Counted from the stretch's first letter, positions 20,754-32,156 are shown. The stretch is 64,000 nt of DNA from Mesorhizobium amorphae CCNWGS0123 (GCF_001686985.1 NZ_CP015318.1:5516001-5580000); one strand, 5' to 3'. A program made the numbers and translations. The notes: generated from the letters alone by a model not told the origin.

Positions 20754-21404
20754 ATGAGAAAGATCATCGTCGCTACATTCGTCAGCCTCGACGGCGTCAT
20801 GCAGGCGCCAGGCGGTCCGGAAGAGGATCCGGTCGGCGGCTTCAAGTTCGGCGGCTGGACCTTTCATTACTTTGACGAGGTGGCGGGCGCGGCAATGGAT
20901 GAACTATTCTCCAAACCCTTCGCCCTGCTGCTCGGCCGCAGAACCTACGACATCTTCGCCGCGTACTGGCCGTATCAGAAAGATTCGATCGCAGATGCCT
21001 TCAACCCTGCGACCAAGTATGTGGCGACGCATCGGCCGGATTCGCTCACCTGGCAGAACACGCAATGGCTTGGGGAAGATATCGTCGCAACGTTGCGCCA
21101 CCTCAAGCAGGAAGATGGACCTGACCTGCTTATCCAGGGATCGGGCAATCTGATCCAGACCCTGCTCGCCAACGGGCTGATCGACGAGATCCGGCTGATG
21201 ATCTTCCCGCTGGTGCTGGGCAAGGGCAAGCGGCTGTTCGGCGATGACGCGATGCCGGCCGCCTTCAAGCTTGCCAGGTCGCAAACTTCCAGCACCGGCG
21301 TCATCATGGCCACCTATGAGCGCGGCGGCGAGATCAAGACCGGGTCGTTTGCCACGGAGAAGCCTTCGGAAGCCGAGCTCGAACGGCGCAAGAACTGGAA
21401 GTAA
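20754..21404 (+). CDS. Dihydrofolate reductase/RibD-like family protein
   Basis: 216 residues. The RibD C-terminal/DHFR-like domain is recognisable from MRKIIVATFVSLDGVMQAPG, LLLGRRTYDIFAAYWPYQ, LLIQGSGNLIQTLLANGLID and EIRLMIFPLVLGKGKRLFGD. Proteins of this group are NADPH-dependent reductases of unknown substrate, common in soil bacteria, and not housekeeping DHFR. The ATG at 20754 is preceded by GGGAG. No linked gene clarifies the role. Confidence 0.88.
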   Translation: MRKIIVATFVSLDGVMQAPGGPEEDPVGGFKFGGWTFHYFDEVAGAAMDELFSKPFALLLGRRTYDIFAAYWPYQKDSIADAFNPATKYVATHRPDSLTWQNTQWLGEDIVATLRHLKQEDGPDLLIQGSGNLIQTLLANGLIDEIRLMIFPLVLGKGKRLFGDDAMPAAFKLARSQTSSTGVIMATYERGGEIKTGSFATEKPSEAELERRKNWK

Positions 21405-21424
21405 TGGGACGGCCTTGGCACCTT

Positions 21425-21639
21425 TCCTCTCCCTCCGGAGGGGGGAGAGGTGGCGCTGCACAGCAGCGACGGAGTGGGGGAAGGCGGTCCTCAGATGCAC
21501 CGCCGCTGACAACTCGCCCACGGGGCCTCAATCAGGGCGAGGCATCGCCCCGGCTTGAAGTAACAACGCCCGAGCCATGTCGACCCCCACTCCGTCGAGC
21601 TTCGCTCGACACCTCTCCCCCGATCGACGGGGGAGAGGA
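21425..21639. repeat. Composite palindromic intergenic element, RIME-like, copy 1
   Basis: Two related units in inverted orientation, at 21425-21480 and 21585-21639. Each has a CCTCTCCC...GGGAGAGG hairpin, then GTGG or GTG, a second variable hairpin, and ends GACGGAGTGGGGG. The second hairpin differs in sequence between units but keeps its pairing. Length and structure recall rhizobial RIME elements. No gene is present in this gap. Confidence 0.7.
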
Positions 21640-21658
21640 ACCCAGGTTCTGCTTGGTC

Positions 21659-22528
21659 TCACGCCGCCTGCTGCCGCCGCGCCAACCCGTCGCGGATATG
21701 AGCCGCAAACTCTCGTGCGGCGGGTTCGATGCCATGCCTGGGCAGGTGCAGATTGATCGCAAAATTCGGCAAGGCCGGCAGCTCGGCATCGCAAGGCAAA
21801 ATCTCGAGATCCGCCGGCACTGTCGAGGCGAGCCAGGTGGTGACGGCGAGGTCGGAACGCACCGTCGCCGTCGTCGCGTCGATGTTGCCGTTCTCGAACA
21901 CGGTGCGCCATTCCAGCCCATGTTCGTAGAGTGCTGAAATCACCGCCGGGCGGAAAGCGCAGGTGTCGGCGACCATCGACACCGGCAAGGGGCGCTTTTG
22001 GCGGGCGACGCCACCTCTGGCGCCGACCCAGACCAGCCGGTCGATGAGCAGGCATTCGCCGGCGGACGGGCCGACCTGCTCTTCGATGACGGCGAGATCG
22101 ATCGTCCCGGCTGCGAGCGCCGCGGCGAGCTCAGGCGAGGAGGCGCAGAGCAGCGAAATCTCGATCTGCGGATATGTCCCGGCATAGGCCTTCAACACCG
22201 GAGCAAGCAGCGTGCCGACAAGGTCATAGGGCACGCCGAGCCGCACCTGCCCGGCAACCGCATTGCCCACCATCTCCGTCCAGATCTCGTCATTGAGCGA
22301 CAGCAGCCGCATGCCCTTGCCGAGCAGCCGTTCGCCGGCGCGGGTGAGTTTCAGACCGCGCCGGTCGCGTTCAAACAGGCTGGAGCCCAAAATATCCTCC
22401 AGCCGCTTGACCTGCTGGCTGACGGCGCCTTGCGTCAGGTGCAGCGCATTCGCCGCCGCCGTCATGCTGGCCTTGTCGGCGACGGTGACGAAGGTGCGGA
22501 TCAGGGTGGTGTCGAGATTGCGGATCAT
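21659..22528 (-). CDS. LysR family transcriptional regulator
   Basis: About 289 residues from the ATG at 22528. The N-terminal winged helix (TFVTVADKASMTAAANALHL, TQGAVSQQVKRLEDILGSSL) is typical of LysR, followed by an effector-binding domain (VRLGVPYDLVGTLLAPVLKA). It is divergent from a LysE-type exporter, 95 bp away, which it probably activates when an amino acid or similar effector binds, by analogy with ArgP/LysG-LysE pairs. Upstream in-frame ATGs (22558, 22567) would add a few residues; no start has a clear RBS. Confidence 0.9.
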   Translation of the reverse strand: MIRNLDTTLIRTFVTVADKASMTAAANALHLTQGAVSQQVKRLEDILGSSLFERDRRGLKLTRAGERLLGKGMRLLSLNDEIWTEMVGNAVAGQVRLGVPYDLVGTLLAPVLKAYAGTYPQIEISLLCASSPELAAALAAGTIDLAVIEEQVGPSAGECLLIDRLVWVGARGGVARQKRPLPVSMVADTCAFRPAVISALYEHGLEWRTVFENGNIDATTATVRSDLAVTTWLASTVPADLEILPCDAELPALPNFAINLHLPRHGIEPAAREFAAHIRDGLARRQQAA

Positions 22529-22623
22529 TGTTGCATTATGAATACTAATGTCGTTCATAGCAAACATTGCATTTACTGATGCTGGACAATCCGTAGAAAT
22601 GCTGGTTCCACACAGGAAACAGC

Positions 22624-23223
22624 ATGCTCGAGACCGTCCTTCCCCTGATCCTGTTCGCGCTGGTCTCCACCTCCACGCCGGGCATTGCCACGACGCTGTC
22701 GACGGCCTCCGGCGCGCAGTTCGGCTTTCGTCGCTCGGTGCCGCTGATGGCCGGCAGCGCCGCCGGCCTGGCTTCGGTGGCGGCGGCCGGTGCCGCCGGG
22801 CTTGCTGGCCTGCTCGCCGCCGTGCCGTCGCTGCAACTGGCGATGAAGGTCGCGGGATCGGCCTACCTCGTCTGGCTTGCCTTCAAGATCGGTCGCAGCG
22901 GCCCGCCCAATCTCGACGTGTCGATGGCAAAGCCGAACAGCTTCTTTGGCGGTGCCAGCGTGCAATGGATGAACCCGAAGGGTTGGGCGATGGGCCTGGG
23001 CGCCGCCGCCTCCTTTGCGGCGCTCGCCGACGGCCCGCTGCAGCTCGCGCTGCTGCTCGGCGCTGTCTTTGGCCTGGCGGCGGCGCTGTCGCTGTCACTG
23101 TGGTGCGTGGCCGGCACGCTGCTTGCGCGGCTGCTCAAGACAGAGCGGCAATGGCGGGCGCTCAACGTCGTGCTTGGCCTGGTGCTCGCCGCCTCGATCG
23201 TGCCGATGTGGCGGCCGGCCTAA
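22624..23223 (+). CDS. LysE family amino-acid exporter
   Basis: 199 residues with about six predicted helices. The N-terminus LETVLPLILFALVSTSTPGI fits the LysE/RhtB superfamily, whose members usually have a PGP motif near residue 18; here it is TPGIATTLSTASGAQFGFRR. The segment LAMKVAGSAYLVWLAFKIGR is the standard third-helix block. RhtB/LysE proteins export amino acids or homoserine lactones. AGGAAACAG precedes the ATG. It is paired with the divergent LysR gene. Confidence 0.9.
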   Translation: MLETVLPLILFALVSTSTPGIATTLSTASGAQFGFRRSVPLMAGSAAGLASVAAAGAAGLAGLLAAVPSLQLAMKVAGSAYLVWLAFKIGRSGPPNLDVSMAKPNSFFGGASVQWMNPKGWAMGLGAAASFAALADGPLQLALLLGAVFGLAAALSLSLWCVAGTLLARLLKTERQWRALNVVLGLVLAASIVPMWRPA

Positions 23224-23232
23224 CCCTTCAGT

Positions 23233-23396
23233 TCCTCGCCCCCACGAATGTGGGGGAGAGGTGGCTCGGCGAAGCCGAGACGGAGAGGGGGATTAGCACG
23301 ACGACGGCGACCCAGCTCCAGTAAGGCACCGCCCTACGAAGGCCCCCTCTCCGGCCGCTTCGCGGCCACCTCTCCCCCGCCCTGCGGGGGCGAGGA
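23233..23396. repeat. Composite palindromic intergenic element, RIME-like, copy 2
   Basis: The same architecture as the element at 21425: units 23233-23291 and 23342-23396 in inverted orientation. Each has a hairpin around CCTCGCCCCC...GGGGGAGAGG, a GTGGC junction and a second hairpin (CTCGGC-GAA-GCCGAG in one, GGCCGC-GAA-GCGGCC in the other) before GGAGAGGGGG. The stems have changed on both sides while pairing is kept. Confidence 0.7.
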
Positions 23397-23413
23397 ACTC
23401 AAGTCCTGTCAGC

Positions 23414-24208
23414 TCAAGCCGCGTAACGCGCCGCCGGCTTGCCGGCGATCAGGCTGGCGTAAAAACTGTCCCGGGCGCCGATGTACGCATCGAGTTTGGC
23501 CGGATCGGCGAGCCCCGGCGCGGTGACCGTCTCGCCCTGGGCAAAGCCGGCAAGCGCCGCATCGACCAGATCGTCAACGGTCATCACCCAGTCCTGGTTG
23601 AGAGAGTTGAGATCGGCGCCGGCCAATTCCCAGAAGTCGGTGCGGATCGGCCCGGGCAGCACGACCTGCACCTTCACGCCGGTGTCGGCGACCTCGCGCT
23701 GCAGCGCCTCGGTGAAATTGACGACATAGGCCTTGGTGCCGCTGTAGATGCCGCCGATCGCCGTGCCATAGGCGGCCACCGAGGCAATGTTGACGATGGC
23801 GCCGCGATTGCGCGCGAGCAGCCCCGGCAGCACCGCGCGTGTGAGTCTGGTAAGCGCGATGACATTGACCTTGATCATGCGCTCGGTCGCATCGGCATCG
23901 GCGTCTGCCACGACCTGCTGGCCGCCGAGGCCGGCATTGTTGACGAGCAGCGTCACGCTCTCATCGTTGGCGATCGCCTGCTCGACCCGGCGAACATCGC
24001 CGTCATCGGAGAGATCGGCGGCGATCACCTTGACCTTGCGGCCATAGGCGTAACCCAGCTTGTCCGCCAGTTCCTGCAGCCGGTCGGCGCGGCGCGCCAC
24101 CAGCACCAGGTCGTAGCCCTGTGCGGCCAGCCGATCCGCATAGACGGCGCCGATGCCCGACGACGCGCCGGTGATGACGGCTGTGCCCTTGTTGTCCTTC
24201 GTGCTCAT
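23414..24208 (-). CDS. SDR family oxidoreductase
   Basis: 264 residues. Classical short-chain dehydrogenase motifs are present: the NAD(P)-binding TGASSGIGAVYADRLAAQG, the arginine-containing LVARRADRLQELADKLG (suggesting NADP preference), LVNNAGLGG, and the catalytic Ser/YxxxK segment (YGTAIGGIYSGTKAYVVNFT). The start at 24208 (MSTKDNKGT) has AGGA upstream. The divergent MarR gene shares a promoter region holding two palindromes, so repression by that MarR is likely. Substrate unknown. Confidence 0.92.
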   Translation of the reverse strand: MSTKDNKGTAVITGASSGIGAVYADRLAAQGYDLVLVARRADRLQELADKLGYAYGRKVKVIAADLSDDGDVRRVEQAIANDESVTLLVNNAGLGGQQVVADADADATERMIKVNVIALTRLTRAVLPGLLARNRGAIVNIASVAAYGTAIGGIYSGTKAYVVNFTEALQREVADTGVKVQVVLPGPIRTDFWELAGADLNSLNQDWVMTVDDLVDAALAGFAQGETVTAPGLADPAKLDAYIGARDSFYASLIAGKPAARYAA

Positions 24209-24275
24209 TGTCCTGTTCCTTTTTGCTGCCAAGCGAGACGAGCCCTATGGCGTTCGTCCGCGTCAGATTTCAATT

Positions 24276-24316
24276 AGTGGCATATGCCACTTTCACGAAG
24301 TAGGTATATGCCACTA
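24276..24316. promoter_or_regulatory. MarR operator pair between SDR and MarR genes
   Basis: A perfect 16 bp palindrome, AGTGGCATATGCCACT, lies at 24276-24291. A second, imperfect copy, TAGGTATATGCCACTA, lies at 24301-24316. Their centres are 25 bp apart. Both lie between the divergent starts at 24208 and 24390. The size fits a MarR-family dimer site, so shared control of both genes is inferred. Confidence 0.75.
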
Positions 24317-24389
24317 TCTTGTCAACGGCGGCGACAAAAACTATTTCTGCGGGCAGGTCGGCGGAACCATTCGCCGACAAGGAGTTGTC

Positions 24390-24845
24390 ATGACTAAAGC
24401 CACGCTGCCCGGCCTTACCCTTTGCAACAACGCCACGCTGCGGCGCGCCGGGCGCAAGCTCGGCCGGTTCTATGACGATGTGTTGGCGCCTTCGGGCCTC
24501 AAGGGCACGCAATACGGCCTGCTCTACCAGATCCATATCGGCAGCGAACCGGCGATGGGCGCCATAGCCGAGGCGCTGATCATGGACCTGTCGGCGCTCG
24601 GCCACACGCTGAAGCCGCTGATCCGTGACGGTTATGTCGAGGCCTTCGCCGACAAGGACGACCGCCGCGTCAAGCGCGTGCGGCTGACGCCGCAGGGCGG
24701 GCTCAAGCTCAATGAGGCGACCAAGTTGTGGACCATCGCGCAGCAGCGTTTCGAGGCCATGGTGGGCAAGGACCAGGCGGCGAAGCTGCGCGCGGCGCTC
24801 GATGCAATCGCTGCGCTGGATTTCGATATGCCGCCGGCCAGATAA
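24390..24845 (+). CDS. MarR family transcriptional regulator
   Basis: 151 residues starting MTKATLPGLTLCNNATLRRA, with GGAG upstream of the ATG. The winged helix is seen in AEALIMDLSALGHTLKPLIR and the wing in DKDDRRVKRVRLTPQGGLKL, the classic MarR DxRxxxxxLT pattern. The cysteine at residue 12 near the dimer interface could sense oxidants or electrophiles, as in OhrR/DUF24-like relatives, but this is inference. It is divergent from the SDR gene, with the palindromic operators between. Confidence 0.9.
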   Translation: MTKATLPGLTLCNNATLRRAGRKLGRFYDDVLAPSGLKGTQYGLLYQIHIGSEPAMGAIAEALIMDLSALGHTLKPLIRDGYVEAFADKDDRRVKRVRLTPQGGLKLNEATKLWTIAQQRFEAMVGKDQAAKLRAALDAIAALDFDMPPAR

Positions 24846-24868
24846 GCGGCCGGCGACTTTGTAGAAGA

Positions 24869-26047
24869 CTACTCCGCCGGAACCGCGACCGGCCGCGCCA
24901 GGTTCCGCCCGGCCAACACGACGCCGAGCCCGATCAACGGGAACGCCGCGGCGATCAGGCCGAGATCGGCCGGCACGCCGTAGCGCAGCACGGCACCGCC
25001 GACCACCGCGCCCAGCGCCACGCCGAGATAGAGCGCCGAGGCATTGAGCGACAGCACGATCGGAGCGGCGTCGGGCGCGATCTTGATGATGCGGCTGGCC
25101 TGCGCCGGCGGGAAGGCCCAGCCGACGATGCCCCACGGCACCATCATCGCCATCAGCGCCGGCCCGGCAATATGGTGCGGCAGGAAGGTCGGGATGACCG
25201 ACAGCATGACCAGCATGGCCGCGCTCAGCGCCAGCGACCAGCCGACGGTGCGCGTCGCGCCGAAACGGTCTGCCGCCTGCCCGCCGGCGATGTTGCCGAT
25301 GACGGCGCCGACGCCGAAGGCGAGCAGCATGCCGGGCAGCGCCAGCGGGCTCAAGCCGCCGCCTTCGATGGCCAGAGGCGCGACATAGGAAAAGACGGTG
25401 AAGGCGCCGATCAGTGCCAACATCGTCGTCAGCAGGATCGGCATCACGCCGGGACGCAGTGCGGCCGCCAGCCTGCGCTTCAGCGGCAGCTTGGTGCCGA
25501 CGATGCCGCGCGGCAGCCGGTACCACAGGATGGCGCCGGCCAGCGCGCCGAGACCGGCGATGGCAAAGAAGGTGCCGCGCCAGCCGGCGACGGTCGCGAC
25601 GAGCGCGCCGAGCGGCGCACCGAGGGCAACTGCCACCGTGGTGCCGCCGACGACGACGGCAATGGCGCGCGCCCGGTGATGGTCATCGACCAGCGCGACC
25701 GCCGTGCCTTGCGCGGTCGCGGCGAACAGGCCCGACGACAGCGCCATGATGATGCGGGCGATCAGCAGCAATTCGAAGGACGAGCTCAGGGCCGCAACCA
25801 GATTGCCGAGTACGAAGAACACCAGCGTCCACAGGATGACGCGGCGCCGGTCCCATTCGCCGGTCAGCGTTGCCAGGATCGGCGTTCCGACCGCATAGGC
25901 CAGCGCGAAGGCGGTGATCAGCGTGCCGGCGAGCGGAATCGAGATGCCTGCATCGGTTGCGATGTCGGGCAGCAGGCTGGAGATGACGAAGCCTTCGGTC
26001 GAGATCGTGAACGATCCGAGCGCAAGCCAGAAGAGGCGCTTGTCCAT
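24869..26047 (-). CDS. MFS transporter, DHA1 type (ArsR-linked)
   Basis: 392 residues, twelve predicted helices. The start MDKRLFWLALGSFTISTEGF and the block LTGEWDRRRVILWTLVFFVL place it with DHA1 efflux proteins. It carries GGQAADRFGATRTVGWSLAL in the second half. The start at 26047 has AAGGA upstream. A GTTCAA-N6-TTGAAC dyad sits 15-32 bp upstream of the start, and a divergent ArsR-family gene follows; both suggest inducible efflux. The substrate is unknown. Confidence 0.9.
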   Translation of the reverse strand: MDKRLFWLALGSFTISTEGFVISSLLPDIATDAGISIPLAGTLITAFALAYAVGTPILATLTGEWDRRRVILWTLVFFVLGNLVAALSSSFELLLIARIIMALSSGLFAATAQGTAVALVDDHHRARAIAVVVGGTTVAVALGAPLGALVATVAGWRGTFFAIAGLGALAGAILWYRLPRGIVGTKLPLKRRLAAALRPGVMPILLTTMLALIGAFTVFSYVAPLAIEGGGLSPLALPGMLLAFGVGAVIGNIAGGQAADRFGATRTVGWSLALSAAMLVMLSVIPTFLPHHIAGPALMAMMVPWGIVGWAFPPAQASRIIKIAPDAAPIVLSLNASALYLGVALGAVVGGAVLRYGVPADLGLIAAAFPLIGLGVVLAGRNLARPVAVPAE

Positions 26048-26061
26048 GGCGGGTGTCCTTA

Positions 26062-26079
26062 GTTCAAAAGTTATTGAAC
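26062..26079. promoter_or_regulatory. Candidate ArsR operator
   Basis: The dyad GTTCAA-AAGTTA-TTGAAC has perfect 6 bp arms. It lies immediately upstream of the MFS gene start (26047) and faces the divergent ArsR gene. ArsR-family operators are often of this form and AT-rich. The same stretch may contain promoter elements of the MFS gene. Confidence 0.55.
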
Positions 26080-26242
26080 AATTGGACACAACAGGGCATG
26101 ATGTCAATGAAGCCAGGGAAAAATAGCTGAAGCCTGCTGACAGCCCTGTGTCAGGACAGGGCGCGGAACGAAGAGGCTGTGTATGGGCGCCGAAGGAGGA
26201 GACACGTTGAAATCGCCCCCGTTTGCGCCTAATTCTCGGGCC

Positions 26243-26602
26243 ATGACCCTGCCCCACCCCAACGCCGACCAGATCAGCCTGCCGATCGTGCTCGCCGTGC
26301 TCGGCGATCCGACCAGGCTCGCCATCGTGCGCTATCTCGCCAGCAAGGAAGGCGTCGCGCTGAACTGCAGCCAGTTCCTCGATCTCGGTTCCAAGACCAA
26401 TCTCAGCTACCATCTGGCCAAGCTGCGCGAGGCCGGCGTCACCCGTGCCGAGGTCGTCGGCACCAACCGGATGATCACGCTGCGCCGCGCCGACCTCGAC
26501 GCCCGCTTCCCAGGCCTGCTCGACAGCGTCATTGCCGCCGCCGGCGAGGACAAGGCACTGCCCGCGGTCGGCGGCGCCGACGAGATCGAAATCCAGGCTT
26601 AG
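26243..26602 (+). CDS. ArsR family transcriptional regulator
   Basis: About 119 residues from the ATG at 26243 (MTLPHPNADQISLPIVLAVL). The winged-helix signature is LGDPTRLAIVRYLASKEG and GSKTNLSYHLAKLREAGVTR. A single Cys (residue 44, LNCSQFLD) is present, and no CxC/ELCVCDL metal motif, so it probably senses a non-metal or oxidative signal. A TTG at 26207 with GGAGGA upstream is a credible alternative start, adding 12 residues. It is divergent from the MFS gene it probably controls. Confidence 0.87.
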   Translation: MTLPHPNADQISLPIVLAVLGDPTRLAIVRYLASKEGVALNCSQFLDLGSKTNLSYHLAKLREAGVTRAEVVGTNRMITLRRADLDARFPGLLDSVIAAAGEDKALPAVGGADEIEIQA

Positions 26603-26609
26603 GGCTATT

Positions 26610-26635
26610 CCTCTCCCCGCTTTGCGGGGGCAAGG
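26610..26635. repeat. Single short palindrome, degenerate copy of the RIME-like family
   Basis: The hairpin CCTCTCCCCGC-TTT-GCGGGGGCAAGG lies between the ArsR and metallophosphoesterase genes. It matches the first hairpin of the elements at 21425 and 23233, but no second hairpin is present. Confidence 0.5.
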
Positions 26636-26663
26636 AAACAATACCTCACCCACGGAGCTCCCT

Positions 26664-27422
26664 ATGCGCATCGCCATCCTCGCCGACATCCACGGCAACG
26701 TGCTCGCATTGGATGCCGTGCTCGACGATCTCAAGCGCCGCGGCGGTGCTGATCTCACCGTCAATCTCGGCGACTGCGTCTCCGGCCCGCTGTGGCCGCG
26801 CGAGACCATGGAACGGCTGGAGGCGCTCGACCTGCCGACCGTGCGCGGCAACCACGACCGACGCGTCGCCGTCGATCCGGCCGACGACACCATGTGGCCG
26901 TCGGACCGCTATGCACAGGAGCGGCTGACGGCGGAGCAGCGCGAGGCGCTGCTTGCCTTGCCCTTCACGCTGGAGATCGTGCCCGGCGTCATCGCCTTCC
27001 ACGCCCGGCCGGACCATGACGAGAAATATCTGGCCGACGCGATTACCGACGGCCAGTTGGTGCGCGCGCCGCTCGCCACCATAAGGCGAAGGCTGAAGCC
27101 GCTCGATCCCGCCTGCCGCATCGTGCTCTGCGGCCACAGCCACCGCAGCGAGCTGATCCGCATTCCCGGCGGCCCGGTGATCTTCAATCCCGGCAGCGTC
27201 GGCTGCCCGGCCTATGACGATTCGACCCCACCGGCGCACGTTTCCGAGCAAGGCTCGCCGCATGCGCGTTACGGCATTGTCGAGCTGGACGTGCCCGGCC
27301 GTCCCGACCGTTTCGAGGCCTTTGCCGTCGACTACGACCATGAGGCGGCGGCACGGCAAGCCGAGCAGGCCGGCAGGCCGGAATGGGCGCACGCGCTCAA
27401 GACAGGGTTTATGTCGGACTGA
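26664..27422 (+). CDS. Metallophosphoesterase family protein
   Basis: 252 residues. All five calcineurin-like metal motifs are present: MRIAILADIHGN, VNLGDCVSGPLWP, VRGNHDRRV, VLCGHSHRSE and FNPGSVGCPAYDD. This set matches the YfcE/DUF2437-like class of small phosphodiesterases, which use two metal ions to hydrolyse phosphodiesters. A C-terminal extension (VDYDHEAAARQAEQAG) is helical. The start at 26664 is fixed by the motif position. The natural substrate is unknown. Confidence 0.9.
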   Translation: MRIAILADIHGNVLALDAVLDDLKRRGGADLTVNLGDCVSGPLWPRETMERLEALDLPTVRGNHDRRVAVDPADDTMWPSDRYAQERLTAEQREALLALPFTLEIVPGVIAFHARPDHDEKYLADAITDGQLVRAPLATIRRRLKPLDPACRIVLCGHSHRSELIRIPGGPVIFNPGSVGCPAYDDSTPPAHVSEQGSPHARYGIVELDVPGRPDRFEAFAVDYDHEAAARQAEQAGRPEWAHALKTGFMSD

Positions 27423-27501
27423 ACGCAGAATGCGTTCATGTCAGGCTGAACCTATTGGTTCATGCCCCAGGGCTGAACGCAGGATGCGTTCATGCCCCCT
27501 G
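27419..27501. repeat. Three tandem 27 bp hairpin repeats
   Basis: Units at 27419-27445, 27446-27472 and 27473-27501 each begin CTGAAC, form a small hairpin (for example GAACGCA-GA-ATGCGTTC) and continue CATG. The middle unit pairs GAACC-TATT-GGTTC instead, so its stem differs but still pairs. The first unit contains the stop codon of the metallophosphoesterase gene. Possibly transcript-stabilising or a mobile palindromic unit. Confidence 0.7.
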
Positions 27502-27621
27502 AGCAAGCAGCAGCATCTTTTCGAGATGACATGGCATCGCGTCGTCCCTTATAAAACGCTCCGGCAAGCGGCGGCGACGTCTGAGTCGCGCCGCGCTTTA
27601 ACGCACGCCCACGGCCAGGTG

Positions 27622-28428
27622 ATGAGGCGCACGATCACGCTCCCGAAGACGCTGCATCTCTTGATTGCCGCTCCGTTTCTGCTGGCGGCACTGCCGGCCA
27701 GGGCCGAAGAGCCGGCACCTGTTGTCTCCTATGTCAACGGACTAGCGCCCGACGATCTCCTCAACATCCGCGCCACGCCTTCAGCGATCGGCAAGACCGA
27801 GGCGCGCCTGCCGGTCGGCGCACCCCTCAAGAACTTCGGCTGCGCCGACGTCAACGGCAATCCGTGGTGCAAGGTCGAAGAGGTCGACAATCCGCAAGTC
27901 CGTGGATGGGCCCCTGCACGCTACCTCAACCCCGCCAGCGCGGTGGTGCTGACGGAAGCGGATATGGCATTTTCCGCCCAACCGAGCTCCGCGGCCGCGA
28001 CGCCGCCGCCCGACCTCACGGAGCGCCTGGGCGGGGCGGACGAGACGACCGATCCCGACGGCGCGCCGAAATCCGCCGAGGCTATCGGCAAGACTGCCAT
28101 GCTGGATGCCTATAGCCTGGCGTTCGCGACCGTTGATACTGCCTCGACTGGAGGGGCACCCACCGACATCCCTTGCGCGCGCCATGTCGGCCAGCCAATG
28201 ACCCGCTGCGAGATAAGCGTCGCGCATACGGGTGGCGACAGCGCGGTGACCGTGACATGGCCGGATGGCGGCACGCGCGTCATCAGCTTTCACGGCGGCC
28301 TGCCGACCGGCTCGGACTCGTCAGACGAGTTCCGCTTCACCCGCGAGGGCAGCCTCAACATGATCCGTATCGGCAATTCCGAGCGCTTCGAGATCACGGA
28401 CCAGCTTGCGCTGGGGATTAGGGATTAG
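27622..28428 (+). CDS. Secreted SH3-domain protein
   Basis: 268 residues. The signal peptide is MRRTITLPKTLHLLIAAPFL continuing LAALPARA, with cleavage probably after ARA. A bacterial SH3 domain spans about residues 40-105 (LAPDDLLNIRATPSAIGKTE; GCADVNGNPWCKVEEVDN; VRGWAPARYLNP), a fold that often binds cell-wall peptides. The C-terminal half contains two Cys and the segment VTVTWPDGGTRVISFHGG with no family I recognise. The ATG at 27622 overlaps GGTG. A hairpin repeat overlaps and follows the stop codon. Confidence 0.82.
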   Translation: MRRTITLPKTLHLLIAAPFLLAALPARAEEPAPVVSYVNGLAPDDLLNIRATPSAIGKTEARLPVGAPLKNFGCADVNGNPWCKVEEVDNPQVRGWAPARYLNPASAVVLTEADMAFSAQPSSAAATPPPDLTERLGGADETTDPDGAPKSAEAIGKTAMLDAYSLAFATVDTASTGGAPTDIPCARHVGQPMTRCEISVAHTGGDSAVTVTWPDGGTRVISFHGGLPTGSDSSDEFRFTREGSLNMIRIGNSERFEITDQLALGIRD

Positions 28429-28510
28429 GCAGTAGGCAGTGGGGAATAGGCGGTTGGCCCCTCCCTGCTCACTACTGCCTACTCACTACTGCCTACTCAC
28501 TACTGCCCAA
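28418..28510. repeat. Simple inverted and direct repeats after the SH3 gene
   Basis: GGATTAGGCAGTAGGCAGT-type sequence at 28418-28442 faces three copies of a 14 bp unit, ACTACTGCCTACTC (about 28472-28507), which pairs with it. The left arm overlaps the stop codon of the SH3 gene. It resembles a simple-sequence palindrome of variable copy number; no gene is present. Confidence 0.6.
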
Positions 28511-28549
28511 TCCCTCATTTTCGGGGTTACATCATTCAAAACTCTTCCC

Positions 28550-28617
28550 TATAAGGCCCTCCTAGCCTGATACCAGAATCGCAAGCACAACCGGCCGGGT
28601 CTTCCCGCCCGGTTTTT
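28550..28617 (+). promoter_or_regulatory. carB promoter and leader attenuator
   Basis: TATAAG at 28550-28555 is a plausible -10, with a weak TTACAT at 28527-28532 exactly 17 bp upstream. The implied leader (from about 28562) contains an intrinsic terminator: the stem ACCGG-C-CGGG with a TCTT loop (28590-28613), directly followed by TTTTT. This ends only 36 bp before the carB start codon, so transcripts from this promoter must read through it. Attenuation control of carB is inferred. Confidence 0.55.
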
Positions 28618-28652
28618 CGTGCAAGCCGCTCGCCGAACGGAACGCCTCGACC

Positions 28653-32156
<3,504 letters not shown>

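Noticed and set aside
27419..28510. Repeats as a possible CRISPR array
   Set aside because: Units are contiguous hairpins without spacers, and no cas gene is present.
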